Positions 1-12,169 of a DNA stretch of 64,000 nt are shown here, one piece after another; position 1 is the stretch's first letter, and every line of letters begins with the position of its first letter. Source of the stretch: Phragmites australis (lineage: Eukaryota; Streptophyta; Magnoliopsida; Poales; Poaceae); contig NC_084925.1 of the NCBI RefSeq assembly GCF_958298935.1, positions 14,567,001 to 14,631,000 on the forward strand. Direction: 5' to 3'. A model generated the notes under the pieces. It did not search any database. It saw only the letters and a program-made list of their open reading frames with translations, and was not told the DNA's origin. Made by a program: the position numbers and the translations under genes.

Positions 1-984
1 GGCCAAAATCCAACACATCGGGATCCATGGAGAATGTCAGGTAGTCTCTCCTTCCTCTACCTGCACGTTGTGCTTGGCCGCCTTCCTTAGAGTCCTCGCC
101 TTCTTTGCAGCGCCAATGTGATAACCCATGGCCTTTTCCCCACTGTTTTGCATCTCTGGTCGATCTCCTGCACTCTAACGAGGGAGTACGAGCTCAGATC
201 AAGTAGATACCAATCTTGCACAAGATACCAATCTGGACATAGCGGTCAATTTACTTGTTGAATGGTAGGGTGGTACAAGGTAAGGCTTGTAGCACACGGG
301 ACTATACAACAGAATAAGGTTCCATTTGTCATTGCGGTGGTTTTTTAAAAGTGCTTATTAATTTCTATTTTTAGATGCAATTGTTAGTTGGAAGCATCTT
401 CTTAGGATCTGTAACAGCTAAAATCACACTAGGAATGACAAATATTCCTCTAACCAACTAGATTCTACAAATAAATCACAACAACCGCAAACAAACCCTA
501 AGCAAATGGAATGAGAGAATTTCATATTATATTGGATAAATAATGTTTAGAGGACAAAGAAACAAATTAGCATAATCTGTCTAATCAACCAAGACATTAA
601 AACAAATCGCACTAAAATTCACTTGTTCATTATGCTTGCAGCAATAAGCTTGTTGATTGATTAAGAGATAACCATGCAACAACAAAATCGCCACACAGCA
701 AACAAAGAGGAAGAAAACATAATACTGAACTTAAATATGTTGCAGTTTCACACCAAGCTTAAGATTGTCTATGCATATACTAAAGATTGGCTGAATTTGC
801 GCAATCTCAACTAAAGCCAGTTCCCAAATCAAGCCGAGATCAGTAACAAGTGTTAAAACAGGTACCAACTGAACAAGTGTTAAAACAAAGAGATTGCTCT
901 CAGTGCGGGTTACCGAATTAGCGACCATCCAACGTATACTAAGATTTACCGATTAGTGTAACAAATCACCTCTAGAGCTAGGCC
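1..984. other. unassigned AT-rich DNA, no gene seen
   Basis: No coding region, terminal repeat or RNA gene can be supported here. Short open frames exist on both strands but none shows a recognisable domain. The first 200 bases are richer in GC than the rest and could be the edge of an element extending left of the window. That is a guess only. Confidence 0.4.
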
Positions 985-1905
985 GAGCTACCCAAGTTAA
1001 TGATCAAGTATAAAACTCTGATAAAATCAACTACACAGTACCAGCCGGCCTCCAACACTCAACAGAGAGAGCTCAATTGGCATAGTACAGCAGGGCACCC
1101 CAAATGGCCAGCACAAGAGCACCAACAGAGGTGCCTACTAGCAAGACCAAAGGCAACAGAGAGCTCAAGGCACCACAAGGGCACCAGCACTCACTAGACC
1201 AAGCACAAGGGCGCTCACCCAACAGAGCACAGAGAGCAAAAATGCTCTCCAATATAACTAATACAAAGTGCAAGCCACTAATCACAGGGCACCAATAAAG
1301 CACAATACAGTGAACACAAAATTGATTAACAGAGATATAATAGGATCACAAACTGGCAACTACGGCCTAGCTCAAGAGCACAAATAAAACATTAAACGAA
1401 CTTAGCCTGCTATCATCACAGAGCTGAGAACATATATCAATGAGAGCTCAGACGAGCTACCCAAGTTAATGATCAAGTATAAAACTCTAATAAAATCAAC
1501 TACACAATACCAGCCAGCCTCCAACACACAACAGAGGGAGCCCAATCGGCACAGTACAGCAAGGCGCCCCAAACGGCCAGCACAAGAGCACCAACAGAGG
1601 CACCTACCAGCAAGGCCAAAGGAAACAGAGAGCTCAAGGCGCCACAAGGGCACCAGCACTCACTAGACCAAGCACAAGGGCGCCCACCCAATAGAGCACA
1701 GAGAGCAAAAATGCTCTCCAACAGAACTAATGCAAAGTGCAAGCCACTGATCACAGGGCACCAATAAAGCACAACACATTGAACGCAAAATTGATTAACA
1801 GAGATATAACAGGATCACAAACTAGCGACTACGGCCTACCTCAAGTGCACAAATGAAACACTAAAGGAACTTAGCCCGCTGTCATCACAGAGCTGAGAAC
1901 ATATA
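985..1905. repeat. tandem duplication, two copies of about 469 bp
   Basis: The block starting GAGCTACCCAAGTTAATG at 985 recurs at 1454, an offset of 469 bases. The two copies (985-1453 and 1454 to about 1905) stay collinear to their ends, with scattered substitutions. The second copy runs straight into a minisatellite. The open frames seen at equivalent places in both copies are by-products of the duplication and match no known family. Confidence 0.85.
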
Positions 1906-1907
1906 TT

Positions 1908-2075
1908 CACAGAGCACGGCGACACGATGGCTGGGCAACACAGAGCACGGTGGTATGATGGCAGGGTATCACACAGCACGGCGGCACGATGGCCGGGCAT
2001 CACAGAGCACAAGAAAGGACCATGGCTCGGCCGAGCATCAAAGAGCACAAGAAAGGACCACAGCTCGGCTGGAGC
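1908..2075. repeat. minisatellite with 31-bp then about 38-bp units
   Basis: Three 31-bp units begin with CACAGAGCACGG-like sequence at 1908, 1939 and 1970. They are followed by two longer related units, at 2001 and about 2039, that contain AGAGCACAAGAAAGGACCA. The array is imperfect and GC-rich. It lies directly after the second copy of the 469-bp duplication, so the two structures probably arose together by slippage or unequal exchange. Confidence 0.75.
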
Positions 2076-2796
2076 ACCGGCTATGACAGCTCGGCCGGGT
2101 AGAAAGGGGGGATGGCTACTCACCGAGCAGTTAGGGTTAGGGTCACACGCGGGATCGGGAGTATCTCGGGCGGCAGCGGCTCCTCCTCGGCACGGCGGAC
2201 AGAGAGGGCAGATGGAGAGGGTGTGGCTCCTCGTCGGGGGCGGCGTACGGAGAGGGGTGGCCTCCTCATTGGGGAGGAGCACGCAGCGGATGGAAGAAGA
2301 GGGCGCAGTGGATGAAGGTGGCGGAAAGGGAGGCGCGGTTAATTTGGGCAGCCTAACGACGCGGGCAAACTATGTAAAAGGCTAGGGTTTTCGAGGCCTC
2401 GTGCGATTTTATATATAATAGTCATTTCCACATGCTATTGACCTTAGGAACCTCCTGTGGAAATGATTTCCACAGGAGATTTCTTAGGTCAACCGCCTGT
2501 TGAAACGTATCTCTTTCCCTAGAACTGGTAATGATTATTTTTTGGGAAATATTCTTCTATTACATACTAAGCTTCTTCAATTAAAGCATATAATTTGAAT
2601 ATTTGGATACAATATTCTATTAGCTTTCTAAGGATGTTTGAGGCGGTCCTTGACTGTGGATACATTTCGAGTAAAATAATGTAAAACATCAACTTATTTG
2701 GTCACAATGACATTTTCAGAAACAGTACAGTTTTCAGCAACTTACTCTGATAGTTAAAGCATACAACTTGAACATTTGGATACAATGTTCTATTAA

Positions 2797-4010
2797 CTAT
2801 TTGTCTTGAACTGTTTTTCCTACACCATCAAGGCGTATGTAGGGCATCACAGAACTATCTAGGGTTGCTTCTACAAGTTTGATCTTTTCTGGATCTCCGA
2901 AAGGCGACATGTCGTCAAACTGATTGTATTCTTCCTCATCCTCCATATTCTCAACTCCGACAATTCTTTGTGTTCTAGCAACAACTACGTGCTTCTTTTC
3001 ATTCGCGGGCTGGATTATATAGAAAACCTGTGCGACGTGATCAGCGAGTACCCACGGGTCATTTTTGTGGCCTACAATGCTGAGGTCAACAGTTGTGAAG
3101 CCGTAGTTGTCCACCGCCACGCCATTTGGGTGTTTGACCCATTTGCAGCGAAAGACGGGGATCTGCAAATTCACTCCATAGTTGAGTTCCCAGATTTCAT
3201 CTATGAACCCATAGTAGGTGACTTTTCCCCTGTTGTGTCATAGGCTTATATCCGAACGCCACTATTTTGGGTCATGCTCTTCTTGTCCTTTGCTTTGGTA
3301 TAAAACATGTACCCATTAATATCATACGCTTGCCATGACGTAACTAAACTTGATGGACCACAAGCCAACATTTTCACATTTTTGTTATCTACAGATTCGC
3401 CATCTGGAAAGTTTTAATTTTTGAACCATGTGGTGAAGCGACGCTTGTGCTCTTTCAAGATCCAATCATATGAGCGGCCATGATTTTCAGTGTGAAGCTC
3501 ATTCAGGTGTTGCTCGACGTACGGTGCCACTATTTGGAGCTGCTGCAAGATGGTGAAATGTGCTTCTTCCACTGCTTTGTAATCATGATCGATGAATCTT
3601 TTCTTTCCTTTGGTCTCTCTCCCAGACAACCTCCCCTCATGTCGAGATACAGGTACACCAATCGGTTTAGAATCTTTAATGTAATCAACGCAACACTCAA
3701 TGACTTCCTCAGTACTGTAGCCCTCGATCATGGAACCCTCTGGGTGAGCACAATTCCTAACATAGCCCTTGAGAATGTCCATGTACCGCTCAAATGCATA
3801 CATCTAATGTAAGAATACAGGGCCCAGTGCAATTATCTCATTCACGATGTGAACCAAGAGGTGTACCATGATATCGAAAAAGGATGGAGGGAAGCACATC
3901 TCAAGTTGGCACAAAGTCTCTACCAAGTAACTATGTAGAGCACCCAGTTTTTCAGCATCGGTCACCTTCTAAGCAATTGCATTGAAGAAGTGACACAACC
4001 GTGTGATGAC
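2797..4010 (-). pseudogene. CACTA transposase C-terminal part (DUF4218 and DUF4216 regions)
   Basis: This is the downstream continuation of the tnp2 gene. From about 3,990 to 3,414 the minus strand encodes the DUF4218 signature (CFPPSFFDIMVHLLVH, then FERYMDILKGYVRN). From 3,174 to 2,797 it encodes DUF4216 (VFRCKWVKHPNG, then DPWVLADHVAQVFYI). Both domains commonly follow tnp2 in plant CACTA transposases; their biochemical role is not defined. Several frame changes and stops separate the segments, so this is a relic. Confidence 0.85.
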
Positions 4011-4057
4011 CACCTTTATGTATCTTGGCTTGATACCCCTGATTGCAATAGGGAGCA

Positions 4058-6097
4058 TCACGTCATCATCACATGACAATCATGAGACTTCATGCCGATT
4101 AGCTTCAAATCTTTCATCGAGACTAGGTTCTTAATGTTGGATGAGTAACCAGTCAGGACTCTTACCCCACGTAAGCACTTGCACAGTGCCTTTTTCTCCT
4201 CAAGTGTCAGAGAGTAGCTAGCCGGGGGAAGATAATGTTTCCCATTTGGTCTGTCTTCAGGGTGTAGCTCTGGCCTGATTTCAAAATACACCAAGTCCTT
4301 ATGTGACTTGATTCCATCCTTTGTCTTGCCCGGTATGTCCAGTAAGAGGTCAAGGATGCTATCACACACATTCTTCTCAACGTGCATGACATCGATGCTG
4401 TGATGGATGTCCAAGTCCTTCCAGTAGAGCAAATACTTAAAGAAAATCGGCATCTTCTTCCACAGCATGCTGGTCGGCGTCTCACTTTTCTTCCTCTTTT
4501 TACCCTTCGAAGGCTTCCCAAAAACAACCTTGATACTATTGACCATTTGAAACACTAGTGCCCCACTGCGAGGTTTTGGGCCAGTACCTTCCTCAACCAT
4601 GTTGTCAAAATATTTCTTCATCTTGCGGTATCTGTGAGTTCTGAGTAAGAACCATCGGTGTTGCGTGTACACTATCTTTTGTGAGTATGGAAGGTACACA
4701 AACGCGGTTTCATCCAAGCACACTACACATCCTTGCTGCCCTTTAACCTGTCCTGATAGGGAAAAAAGGGCGGGATAACCATTGATGGTAACGAAAATCT
4801 TGGCTTTCAGCATGAAGTACCGTCGGAACTCATACCACACCCGGACCCCCTCGTTCCACAGTTTCACCATATCTTCCATCAATGGTTCCAGAAACACATC
4901 TATATCGTTGCTAGGTTGTTTCAGTCCTTGGATAAGAATGGACAGCATAAGGTACTTCCGCTTCATGCATAGCCATGGAGGAAGGTAGTAGATGGCCAGG
5001 ACCACTGGCCAAGTGCTATGTGAGATGCTCATGTCACTGAAAGGATTCATTCCATCGGTACTCAACGCAAACCTTACATTCCTTGGTTCTTCAACGAATT
5101 CTGGATACATGGCATCGAACTTTCTCCATTGGCTAGCATCAGCGGGGTGTCAAAGCTTAGTTCCATCCTTCTTGCTCTTATCGAAATGCCAACGCATTAG
5201 TTCAGAGTCCCTAGAGTTCGAGTACAAACGTTGCAAGCGGGAGATCACTGGTAGGTACCACATCACCATCGTAGGACTTTTTCTCTTCTTCTCCGCGTTG
5301 GAAGAAGTGTCTTCTTTGTCACGACCATCATTACTCTTCTTATTCTTCACGTTGGCGAAAGCATCTTCATCCTCACAATCTTCATTCCTCTTACCAACTC
5401 GCATTGCACACTGGACATCTATCCAAGGCTTCGCACTCTTTACGGTAGAGGATACAGTGGTTCAAACACGCGTGTATTTTTTGCACATCCAATGACAACA
5501 GGTAGATAAGCTTCTTCGCCTGATAAGTGGTGGTGGGCAAGGAGTTAGGCTTCGGAAGCATGTTTGCCAAGAGACTCAACAGATATGAGAAACTCTTGTC
5601 GAACCATCCATTGCTGGCCTTCAACCTTAGAAGTTCAAGCACTGAATGCAACACCATAAACTCCTTATCACAGCCCTTCGATTCTTCGTACAAAAGTTCC
5701 TTTGATGCCTTCTGTAACACCTCGAAATTATCTATACCTCTCCAGATCAAAATCAATATCATCATCCATCATAACATCAGTGTCGCCTTCGACTACTCCC
5801 TCATCATCACCATCCACTTGATCAGCAGCGATGTCCTCATTTGGTTCGCTTGTACGTTGTTCACCGTGATTGGACCAACATGTGTAATCCTCAACAAAAC
5901 CTCTCAAGATCAAGTGTGACTTGATTATGTTTGATTAATCCCACAATTTCTGGTTCTTGCAGTCAGAACATGGACAATATATTTCTTTTGTCTTCTTAGT
6001 CAAAGCGTCCTTCTCGACGACTTCAATAAAAAGCAGAGAGTCCTTTGATGTATATTTCTTCATATCTTGGCACATCGTATATCCATGCTCTGTCCAT
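4058..6097 (-). pseudogene. CACTA transposase (tnp2 family), broken
   Basis: Read from 6,097 downward, the N-terminus (MDRAWIYDVPRYEE) and the following CPCSDCKN and CWSNHGE motifs match the plant transposase-associated domain. The tnp2 core follows at 5,765-4,058, with the diagnostic stretches DGMNPFSDMSISHSTW, LPPWLCMKRKY and DVMHVEKNVCDS. In this family the protein cuts and joins the element ends. The frame is interrupted by a frameshift near 5,930, another near 5,400, and a TGA just before the core at about 5,150. The protein family is clear; no functional product is possible from this copy. Confidence 0.9.
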
Positions 6098-6712
6098 CTT
6101 TAACTTCAACCACAAAATTAGATACATTAGTTAATTAATTTGAAAATCAGAATAAAAAGATTTTTTTAAAAAAGAAAAATGAGCTTGTTATGATTATAAT
6201 ATGTCTACTCAATTGTATCTACATTGGCGCAAATTTATGGCTCAAAATAATGTGAATTCATTATTCTCTCTCTCCCTCTCACTTTCCCTCTCCCTAGAGA
6301 TCTAGATCTAAAGAGAAAAAATCCCCATTCATGCTGAAACCTCCTAAGGCTAAAAAACTTCAAATTCTAACTACATTTTTTAAATATAATGCTAGAATCA
6401 TGTGAATCTATACAATTGAATCAATATTGGTAATAAATTTTAGCTAATTCGATGATCTAAATGGCAAGAAACATAAGCATCTCTAGATCACATCTATTTC
6501 CACAGACGGTTCACATAAGGAACCGCTTGTAGAAATAACTCCATAAATAGTGCATCCAATCGGGTAGCTCCATTCAGACAGAGAGCTCTACTGTTCCATT
6601 TTCACAGGTGGTTCACATAAGGAGCAACCTGTGAAAAAATTAGTTTTCACAGAGGTCCACAACCACACGGGGCTGCAGCCACTTACTCAGGCAGCTTGTT
6701 CTATGAACCGCC

Positions 6713-6760
6713 TGCAGAAATGAAACCTAGATGTCTCAAAAAATAAATTTTGTAGTAGTG
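6713..6760 (-). repeat. 5' terminal and first subterminal repeat of the CACTA element
   Basis: On the minus strand the sequence begins CACTACTACAAAATTTA and passes into a TTTCTGCAGGCGGTTC unit. CACTA at the very end is the superfamily hallmark, and the GC-rich unit is a transposase-binding subterminal repeat. The three bases outside (ACA, 6,761-6,763) would be one target-site copy, but the partner end was not found. Confidence 0.8.
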
Positions 6761-7505
6761 ACAGTGATACTTTCATGCACGAACATAATTTTAACATTTA
6801 GACGATAGTAATACGAACCTAGCTAAATTTTTCATATTTTTTGCGTTCTAGATATTTTTCTATGATTTTGGATTATTTCAGACATTTTATCAATATAACT
6901 ATTATTCCTTTTGCTATTTTTTGGATTTCACAAAAAAATACATACACATACGTATATGTATATATACTTATATACGTACACACATATACACATATACGTC
7001 ATATATACATACACGCATATGTATACATATCCGTACATATGTACATGCACATGTGTGGGAGTCATATGAACATTAGCTACAGTAACTTAACCTAGAATCC
7101 CTTCAATCTTGGTTCTTTAATATATGTAATAGATTTCGTTTCTTGCTTATGGGTGAGAGCAATGCCTAAAGATTGTTGTAAACACGGGTAGAAGCTTCTC
7201 TTTGTCCTCATGAGATTGGATGAAAGTATACCCTTCTCAAATTGGTAATGTACTTACGCAAGTGGAGGGGTTTCATATTAGCATTAATTGTCAGAGGTTG
7301 TACTTCCACTTTTCAGTACACTAACTTCTCTACAATATTTGGGTAAATGTTTATGGACTCTCCAGATTTTGTGCACTAACATACTAGCTGAAATGCAGTA
7401 TGCTCAATTTTTAGGTACCTTCCATTCATTGTTGCATATACCAGACTGCATTGAGACTTGGCTTTGTAGATGCTAACGAGATCCCAAACAAAATTTGTCA
7501 TCTAG
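6761..7505. other. spacer with TA/CA-rich simple sequence, no gene seen
   Basis: Low-complexity alternating TA, CATA and CGTA tracts occupy about 6,950-7,045. The rest is AT-rich sequence without a supportable coding region. It separates the CACTA terminus from the next LTR. Confidence 0.5.
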
Positions 7506-8898
7506 TGTAGGGATCGGTGACATCCTAGGAGTAAGATGAATTAGGATATTTAAAACTAATATGCTTCAAAATTTTCATAGGATACATATATATCAATTTC
7601 TATCTAAATATACTCTAGATTTATTTAGTATGTCTACTCTACTGTTCAAAAGAGAATGCGACCTATCTAGAAAGATAAATGGTAAGTAAGTAAATGCAAA
7701 AACGTAAACAAGGTAAAGAGAGTAAACTCGGCACAAAGGTATAAATAACACCCCTAGTCCACGTTGGAGCTCCACCAAAAATATGCTCCCGAACGACATC
7801 CAGTCATGACCTTTGAGCCACTAAGGCCTCAAGTGAGTAGAGCCACTAAGCCACCAAGGCAAGGCCTCACTATAAGCCTCTCTTTTGATCACTTGTCATT
7901 GTCTTCACATCAGAGCTTGAGCTAGTGAAGCAAGGGTCTCCGCGTACCCGTACAAGAGTCTTGTCGTCGCTCCACACCAAATCGAAGGGTCAACAAGCTT
8001 GAGCCACGAGGCCCAAGGTGCCGACGAGTCACCAAGACTACATGGTACTGGCGTATCACTTGGTACAAGCTAGGATCACTTCTTGATCCCCTCTCTAGGA
8101 AGCAACACCTAGACACAACTCTCACTAGGACTATTATCACTAATCACTCTCTAATCATGTGCTTATTACCTTGGATGATCACTTTAAGCACATTGGTAGC
8201 TTGGATGTCTTCACTATTGTATATGAGCTTCCTCGGGACTCTAGCACCTTCAAATGACTGAGTGGAGGGGTATTTATGGTCTCAACCCCACGAACTAGCC
8301 GTTGCCCCAACAGTTCAACTTTACTGTATACGTCGGATGATCTGGTGTAAACGGCATTGTACTTATCAGACCATCTGGCGTCTACATCCTTTAGAACACC
8401 AGATGTTTTGATGTTCTCACCAGCTCCATTGCTAGACCATCTGGCTTGTATATTGCTTCTGTCAACCAAGCCACTTTCTTCTCTGTACAAAATCCTTTGG
8501 CATATATATCATCAGTGCACCGGACCATCAGGCAGGTTTATCTTCACTCTTCAACACATGCAATGTTCTTTGCAAGAAATACTCTGACATATTCAACTTC
8601 ATGTTGCCAGACCATCCAGTGTGCTTCAGCTTTTCTCCCAATTGTCAAAAACACTCCAACGTGTACTGCACCTCTTTCGCCGGACCATCCGGTGTAGTCA
8701 TTTTTCTTGTGACTTCTCCAATTCAATCAATCTTTGTCCCCTTCTGTGGCTTCTTCATGTATTGCATCAATGAGACCTACTAAAGCATATACTTGACAAG
8801 CATATTAGTCTCATTGACTATATTGTCATTAAACATCAAAATCACATACATACCCTAAGTATAGTCGCTACAATCTTCCCAATGGCATGTTTAATACA
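7506..8898 (-). mobile_element. LTR of a Sirevirus-type copia element, minus orientation
   Basis: The segment is bounded by TGTAG at 7,506 and TACA at 8,898. The polypurine-like tract lies just outside the right edge (CTTCCCTTTTTTTT on the plus strand), as expected for a 3' LTR on the minus strand. It resembles the Sirevirus LTR at 48,322 in layout: a GTGACATCCTAGG...TTTAAAAC motif near the U5 end, and an array of GACCATCTGG / CCGGACCATCCGG palindromes at about 8,335-8,700. A weak TATA-like CATAAATA lies on the minus strand near 8,270. The second LTR of this copy is absent from the window. Confidence 0.65.
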
Positions 8899-11800
8899 AT
8901 CTTCCCTTTTTTTTGGTGATTGATGACAACACAACCAAAACAAGTGGCAAAATGATAGTACCAAAAGTAAATGGCACAAATAATGAACAATGCCCTATCA
9001 CTTTGCTTGGATGTATGGTAAGAACAACAAATGATATCAATTGTGAGGAAACTAACATTTGTTCTTACCTTTACTTTGTATTCACTTTTTCATTCTTTTG
9101 TTGTGGCTCCCCTTTTCTCTATTGCCACTATCTCCCTTGACCTATACAAGAGCTTCTCCCCTTTGTTAACCTTGGCATCCTTAGGCATCTTTCTTCCTTA
9201 CTTGTTCCCTACTAGGCATGTCATATTGCACTTGCTTTGGTCATCAAAATTCTCCCCCTTTGTCAACAATTTTCAAAAAGGGCTACAAACACATCTTGAA
9301 CTCAAGGGATAAACGTTAGAGCACATGTGAGACAGAGCTTCATGAATCATGATCCAATAAAATGATACCAGTCGAAGGGGTTTAATTCAAGGATATGGTA
9401 CCAATTAAAATGAAAGCACATAGATTACAATTCATGAAACTCACATAATATGGTATAAACTCCCCCCTATATGTGTGCATACATATGATAAGATGGAAAC
9501 ATATGCGCAACTAAATAATTTATCAAGATAGGAAGCTTAAGCCATATTATGTATAGAGGTAGCTTAAATGAACAAATGAATTGACAATAATATCAATTGA
9601 CAAATAAGCGTTGCATACCTCTAGGGACTTGAGGATTACTTCATGAGACTACAAAAAAGATACAACTTGCAATACATGTTAGTCCCAAAATCACAATCCA
9701 TAGGATATATTCCCCTTAAATGCGTTCATACAAGTGTTGAATACTTTATGAGAGATATGCACTTGTTATTGATAACAATGGGGATTTATCCTATATATTG
9801 GACTTATGGCATATAAAAGATATCAAATGTAGAAATATGCCATGTAAAGAACATACAATGAATAAACCATGTAGGTTACTCATTGGTTAAAGAGAAATAC
9901 AAGCAACCTACTATATAAAAGACCTGCAATAAGCATTACAAGGAAATGAAATATGCATATGCAATCCTAGACAGGGAAAATGTACTAAATGCAAAACTAA
10001 ATGCATGAACATAAATCTAGCTACCATTACCTCTTTTATCTTTGGATAGGGATTTGAGTATATGATGATCAAGATCTTCATCAAAGTATCCAATCTTATA
10101 CACTTGACTTCTTTACTTGAATCTTCACTACATCTTATACACCAAGTCTATAAATCCTCAATGCCTATATGTGGACTTTCAAGTATTCTTTGGAACCCAA
10201 ACCGACTATGGCTCATTCATGTTGGTGATGACTTACTTGGGTACCCAAATGGATTGGTTCCACCTCCAGTCCTTTCTCCCAACCATGTGTGCAGCCACTT
10301 TTTTATTGTCCTTCTTCTTGAACTTGTAGTTGTTACTTTTGATCTTGACCTTGTAGTTGGGCTTGGTGTAGAGGTTAGAGGTTTTGTTGGAGAGATTTGT
10401 CATCTTCTTCTTCTCTTGACTTGCTTGCATTGGATGTACTTGTGGCCTTCTTGATGGCACTTGAAGCATGTCACGGTTAACTCCTCCACAAGCTTCTTCA
10501 CCATGGTATCACAGTTATCTTGAGGAGGTTTGATATGTCCCTTGCCCTTTAATCTTGTCAAGTCCTTCTTAAGCTTCTTCACTTCATGCTTGAACTCATC
10601 ATTTTCTAGTGCAATGAGATCATTAAATGATTCTACAATAACATTCTCAACACATGTCTCATTGCAAAGGGGTGAGCTAGATAAATCGATTATATCATCA
10701 CAAGAAGTGAAAGCATCTACCTTAGGATTGAAATTAAAGAGAGAGGTAGATTATTTCAAAGGTACCTTAGGTTGAGATTTAATACACTCAAATTTTTCCT
10801 TAAAACTCTTCATGCTCCTTGTTTAGCAATTTGAATTTGATCGATAATTATTTATAATTAGACACAAATGTAGCATGAATATCATTAAGGGTATTAAATC
10901 TTTTAAGTTCTTTAGATTATTTCTTTAAGGCCCTTTGTTGCTCATTGATCAATTCAAGAAGTTCATCTTGAGATGGTGAATCCTCATCGAACTCGTCATC
11001 TACATCTCTTTCTATACCTTTGGTCATAAGACACTTGTGTGATGATGACCTTGAGGAAGAGCTTCTCTATAAGGAGTGGATGGTAAAGTTCTCATCACTT
11101 GAGCTTGAATCTTTATCTTCACTTATCCATCTTTCTATTCTTGCAAATGATTTGTCTCTTCCCTTGTCTCCCTCTTGTTCTTGATCTTCTTCTCCTTCTT
11201 GATATGATCAATTGTGTTGACCAAGTCTTTCATAGAGATTTAATGATCAATCTTGGCATTAATTCTCTTGATGTTCGCCTCCAGTTGTGAAATGAGCTTG
11301 GTGATCTTAGAATCAATCTCTTCATCACTTGAGGCACTTTGCTCATCTTCTTCATCGCTCTCTTCATATTCATCACCATCATCTTCGCTTGAGCTTGACT
11401 CTTGCTCTTGTCTCCTCATCTTTGCCTTCATGTGTGAGCATGATCCTTGCTTGCTTGTCAGAGCAAGGTTCTTGGCGTCGGATGAGGAATAAGCTTCCAC
11501 CCCTATGTTTATTGTCATCTCATGGGTGGTGATCTTGCCAATTACTTGACTTAGAGTCATCTTCTTGATGTTATTCTTGTCGTAGATGATGGAGACTATC
11601 AACTTGTACTTTAAAAGAAGAACTTAAAGTATCTTTCTTACCACTTGATCGTCTCCAATTTGTGTCAAACCTAGCACATTGATTTCATTGATAAGAATAT
11701 TCAATTGTGATTACATGTCATTAGCACTTGCATGGGCAAGTTGTTTAATGTTATTAAGTTTGGAGACTAGCACATGATATTTCTCATTGCGCACATCTTT

Positions 11801-12010
11801 TGTATTTCAATGAGACTGGTCCAAATATCATATGCATTGATGAGGGAATAAACACGATTAAATGTATCAATGTATAAATATCATAAAAGGATACTCTTTG
11901 CTAATGCATCACATTGTCTCTCTTTGTTTGTGAGGCGTTGTCTGATCCCTTCCTCGGTGACTCTCCAAACATGTAACCCCTTGCTTGAAGCAAACAAGTC
12001 ATTAGAATTT
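8899..12010 (-). mobile_element. internal region of a gag-only Sirevirus-type element, truncated
   Basis: This continues from the LTR at 7,506-8,898. After the polypurine-like tract, about 1.3 kb (8,899-10,232) carries no recognisable coding sequence, where an autonomous element would have several kilobases of pol. The gag remnant follows. The element stops at about 12,010 against a different copia element, so its 5' LTR and primer-binding site are lost or lie elsewhere. The layout matches the better preserved gag-only element at 31,609-43,503. Confidence 0.65.
10233..12005 (-). pseudogene. copia gag (Sirevirus-type), broken
   Basis: On the minus strand from about 12,005 downward there are degraded traces of the gag core. 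At 11,602-11,240 a readable segment contains a TLSQVIGKITTHEM stretch and an acidic serine-rich tract. At 10,582-10,400 a CCHC zinc knuckle reads CFKCHQEGHKYIQC. After a frameshift, a lysine-rich tail ends IWVPK at 10,233. Gag forms the particle and the knuckle binds element RNA. Many stops separate the pieces. The tail ends where the protease would begin in a full gag-pol, and no protease, integrase or RT follows. Confidence 0.75.
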
Positions 12011-12091
12011 TATCTGCCTGTTATGGGACCTTGTATATGTATATATATGTATCTAGAGCCCTCATGATAAATAAAAGTCCTATTCATAACA

Positions 12092-12105
12092 TGGTATCAA
12101 GAGCC
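12092..12105 (+). other. primer-binding site of the small copia element
   Basis: TGGTATCAAGAGCC starts immediately after the left terminal repeat. It matches the initiator-methionine tRNA 3' end apart from one extra A. Its exact adjacency to CATAACA supports the repeat boundary. Confidence 0.7.
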
Positions 12106-12169
12106 TAAAGCTAGGATTAGGGTTTTTCCCTTCCTTTGCCACCGCTCCTGACATTGCGCTTGCGCCTGT

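Larger units (their letters stand above)
2428..6760 (-). mobile_element. CACTA (En/Spm-like) DNA transposon, decayed
   Basis: The right edge at 6,751-6,760 reads TGTAGTAGTG, the reverse complement of the CACTACTACA start of grass CACTA elements. Next to it (about 6,498-6,720) and again at 2,428-2,512 are subterminal repeats related to TTTCCACAGGCGGTTC in both orientations, typical of this superfamily. Between them, on the minus strand, lie tnp2 transposase, DUF4218 and DUF4216 segments in the usual order. No matching CACTA terminus is visible near 2,400, so the downstream end is truncated or diverged and the left boundary is approximate. The element is inactive because its coding region is broken. 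Confidence 0.85.

Noticed and set aside
1836..2385. Open frames of about 150 codons on both strands
   Set aside because: They overlap the minisatellite and GC-rich block and have no recognisable domain or supporting signals.
6841..7095. 84-codon frame rich in Tyr, Ile, His and Thr
   Set aside because: It is a translation of the TA/CATA simple repeat, not a gene.
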